Shown one piece after another: positions 63,507-64,000 of a DNA stretch of 64,000 bases. Position numbers and translations under genes: made by a program. Where the stretch lies: positions 451,235 to 515,234 of the forward strand of contig NZ_FQTY01000001.1 in NCBI RefSeq assembly GCF_900128955.1, in the 5' to 3' direction. Every line of letters begins with the position of its first letter. The stretch's first letter is position 1. A model generated the notes under the pieces. The model was not told the DNA's origin. It did not search any database and saw only the letters and a program-made list of their open reading frames with translations. The DNA is from Tissierella praeacuta DSM 18095. GTDB lineage: Bacteria > Bacillota > Clostridia > Tissierellales > Tissierellaceae.

Positions 63507-63539
63507 AAAATCCCCTCCTTCTATTCCTTATACATATAT

Positions 63540-63567
63540 ATTCTATATAAAGATGTGTTTCTCCTTC
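63540..63567 (-). promoter_or_regulatory. Sigma-H promoter of the spoIIA operon
   Basis: On the minus strand GAAGGAGAA (63559-63567) and ATAGAAT (63540-63546) are 12 bp apart, which fits the sigma-H consensus RnAGGAwWW-N11-12-RnnGAATww. Bacillus subtilis spoIIA is sigma-H-dependent and Spo0A-activated. Spo0A boxes were not clear upstream. Confidence 0.7.
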
Positions 63568-63619
63568 AAAGAATATTGACTATTTTTGTTGTTAAATGAA
63601 AAAAAGAGTCTAAAATGAT

Positions 63620-64000
63620 ATGATACTTCCAAAGTAGACAGTCTAATTAATTAAAAATTAGATTATCTACTTGGAGGTATTTTTTTATGGGAAGAAAACC
63701 AAAGTACAGTAAAAAGGATGACCATATGTTCATTAATAAACTAAATCATAAGTCATTTTCAGAAGGATATATACATAGAATTATGAATATTTTAGGTATT
63801 ACAGCTAGAATTAGAAGAAAAAAAGTTAATCGCATTAGAGTAAAGCCAGAGTATACAAAGGAGAATATATTAGCAAGAGATTTTACAGCTAAGGCTCCTA
63901 ATGAGAAATGGCTTACAGATGTAACTGAATTTTCAATTCCTAGGGATAATAGAAAACTTTATTTAAGTCCAATTATGGATCTTTACGATAACAGTATTAT
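63620..64000 (+). mobile_element. IS3-family (IS150 group) element, left end, cut by window edge
   Basis: The non-coding lead (63620-63686) contains a near-palindromic stem between GTAGACAGTCTAATT (63635-63649) and AATTAGATTATCTAC (63656-63670) as found at ends of IS150-like elements, then a strong SD (GGAGG) and a transposase frame. The left boundary is approximate: the terminal inverted repeat cannot be fixed without the right end, which lies beyond the window. Confidence 0.65.
63687..64000 (+). pseudogene. Internally deleted IS3-family transposase (OrfA/OrfB fusion remnant), partial
   Basis: The frame opens at ATG 63687 and runs off the window. Its first 12 residues, MGRKPKYSKKDD, are typical of an IS3 OrfA start, but after about residue 17 the sequence jumps to OrfB: GYIHRIMNILGITARIRRKK, PEYTKENILARDFTA, then WLTDVTEF with the first catalytic Asp of the DDE triad. 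The expected helix-turn-helix and coiled coil of OrfA and the start of OrfB are missing. An in-frame deletion inside an IS150-type element explains this, so the product is unlikely to be active. Confidence 0.75.

Overview
The window is an AT-rich piece of a low-GC, endospore-forming, amino-acid-fermenting Firmicute. The sigF, sigE, sigG, spoIIA, spoIIGA and spoVA genes, the spore/division cluster and a complete Stickland-type ornithine oxidation operon together point to the Clostridia/Tissierellia, probably a Tissierellales relative. This assignment is inference from gene content; no rRNA is present. Almost all genes lie on the minus strand. The plus-strand exceptions are the molybdenum hydroxylase/phospholipase block, the TauE pair, pbp1A, and an IS remnant at the right edge. 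Start codons were reassigned wherever a Shine-Dalgarno sequence overlapped the most upstream possible start; several genes use TTG or GTG.

Layout. 1-3.4 kb: the N-terminal part of a sigma-54 activator (cut by the window edge), rarA and an M20 peptidase. 3.6-11.6 kb: the ornithine operon ord-ortA-ortB-oraS-oraE-mutL-like-orr, preceded by a near-consensus -24/-12 promoter and a candidate enhancer inverted repeat. It is followed upstream by the gene for a second PAS-AAA-Fis activator (11.8-13.2 kb), its probable regulator. 13.2-18.5 kb: pgeF, nrdR, ylmC, sigG, sigE, spoIIGA and ftsZ. 18.6-32.8 kb: sbp, two DUF881 genes, ftsQ, murA, murG, ftsW/spoVE, murD, mraY, murE, spoVD, ftsL, rsmH and mraZ. 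This is a division/cell-wall cluster that lacks murF and is split by a terminator between spoVD and murE, with MraZ boxes at its head. 33-38 kb: lgt, two M16 peptidase-like genes, a lipoprotein, deoC and pduL. 38.3-41.7 kb: aroA, aroB, aroC. 41.8-44.6 kb: an iron-sulfur flavoprotein, a folT transporter gene behind a tetrahydrofolate riboswitch, a membrane protein, a Lit-like (DUF1461) transacylase and a 57-residue small gene.

44.8-49.1 kb (plus strand): a three-subunit molybdenum hydroxylase of the xanthine dehydrogenase family and a zinc phospholipase C-like protein. 49.1-50.4 kb: a gene-poor stretch with decayed ORFs and nested inverted repeats. 50.4-55.7 kb: yebC, nadE, a split TauE/SafE exporter (plus), a CoA-binding protein, an IMPACT/YigZ protein, a NUDIX hydrolase and hflX. 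55.9-58.8 kb: pbp1A (plus). 58.8-63.5 kb: spoVAE-AD-AC-AB-AA, a 54-residue membrane-peptide gene, and the spoIIAA-spoIIAB-sigF operon behind a sigma-H-type promoter. The window ends in an internally deleted IS3-family transposase.

How it fits together: ornithine is racemised by Orr, its amino group is shifted by OraSE (B12/PLP), and the product is oxidised by Ord and split by OrtAB to acetyl-CoA and D-alanine. PduL could carry acetyl-CoA to acetyl phosphate. The sporulation genes cover both early compartment sigma factors, the late forespore sigma factor and the dipicolinate channel. No certainly new multi-gene system was found. The most interesting unexplained items are the three short genes, the nested repeats near 50.3 kb, the unassigned partner of Lit, and the molybdenum hydroxylase of unknown substrate.
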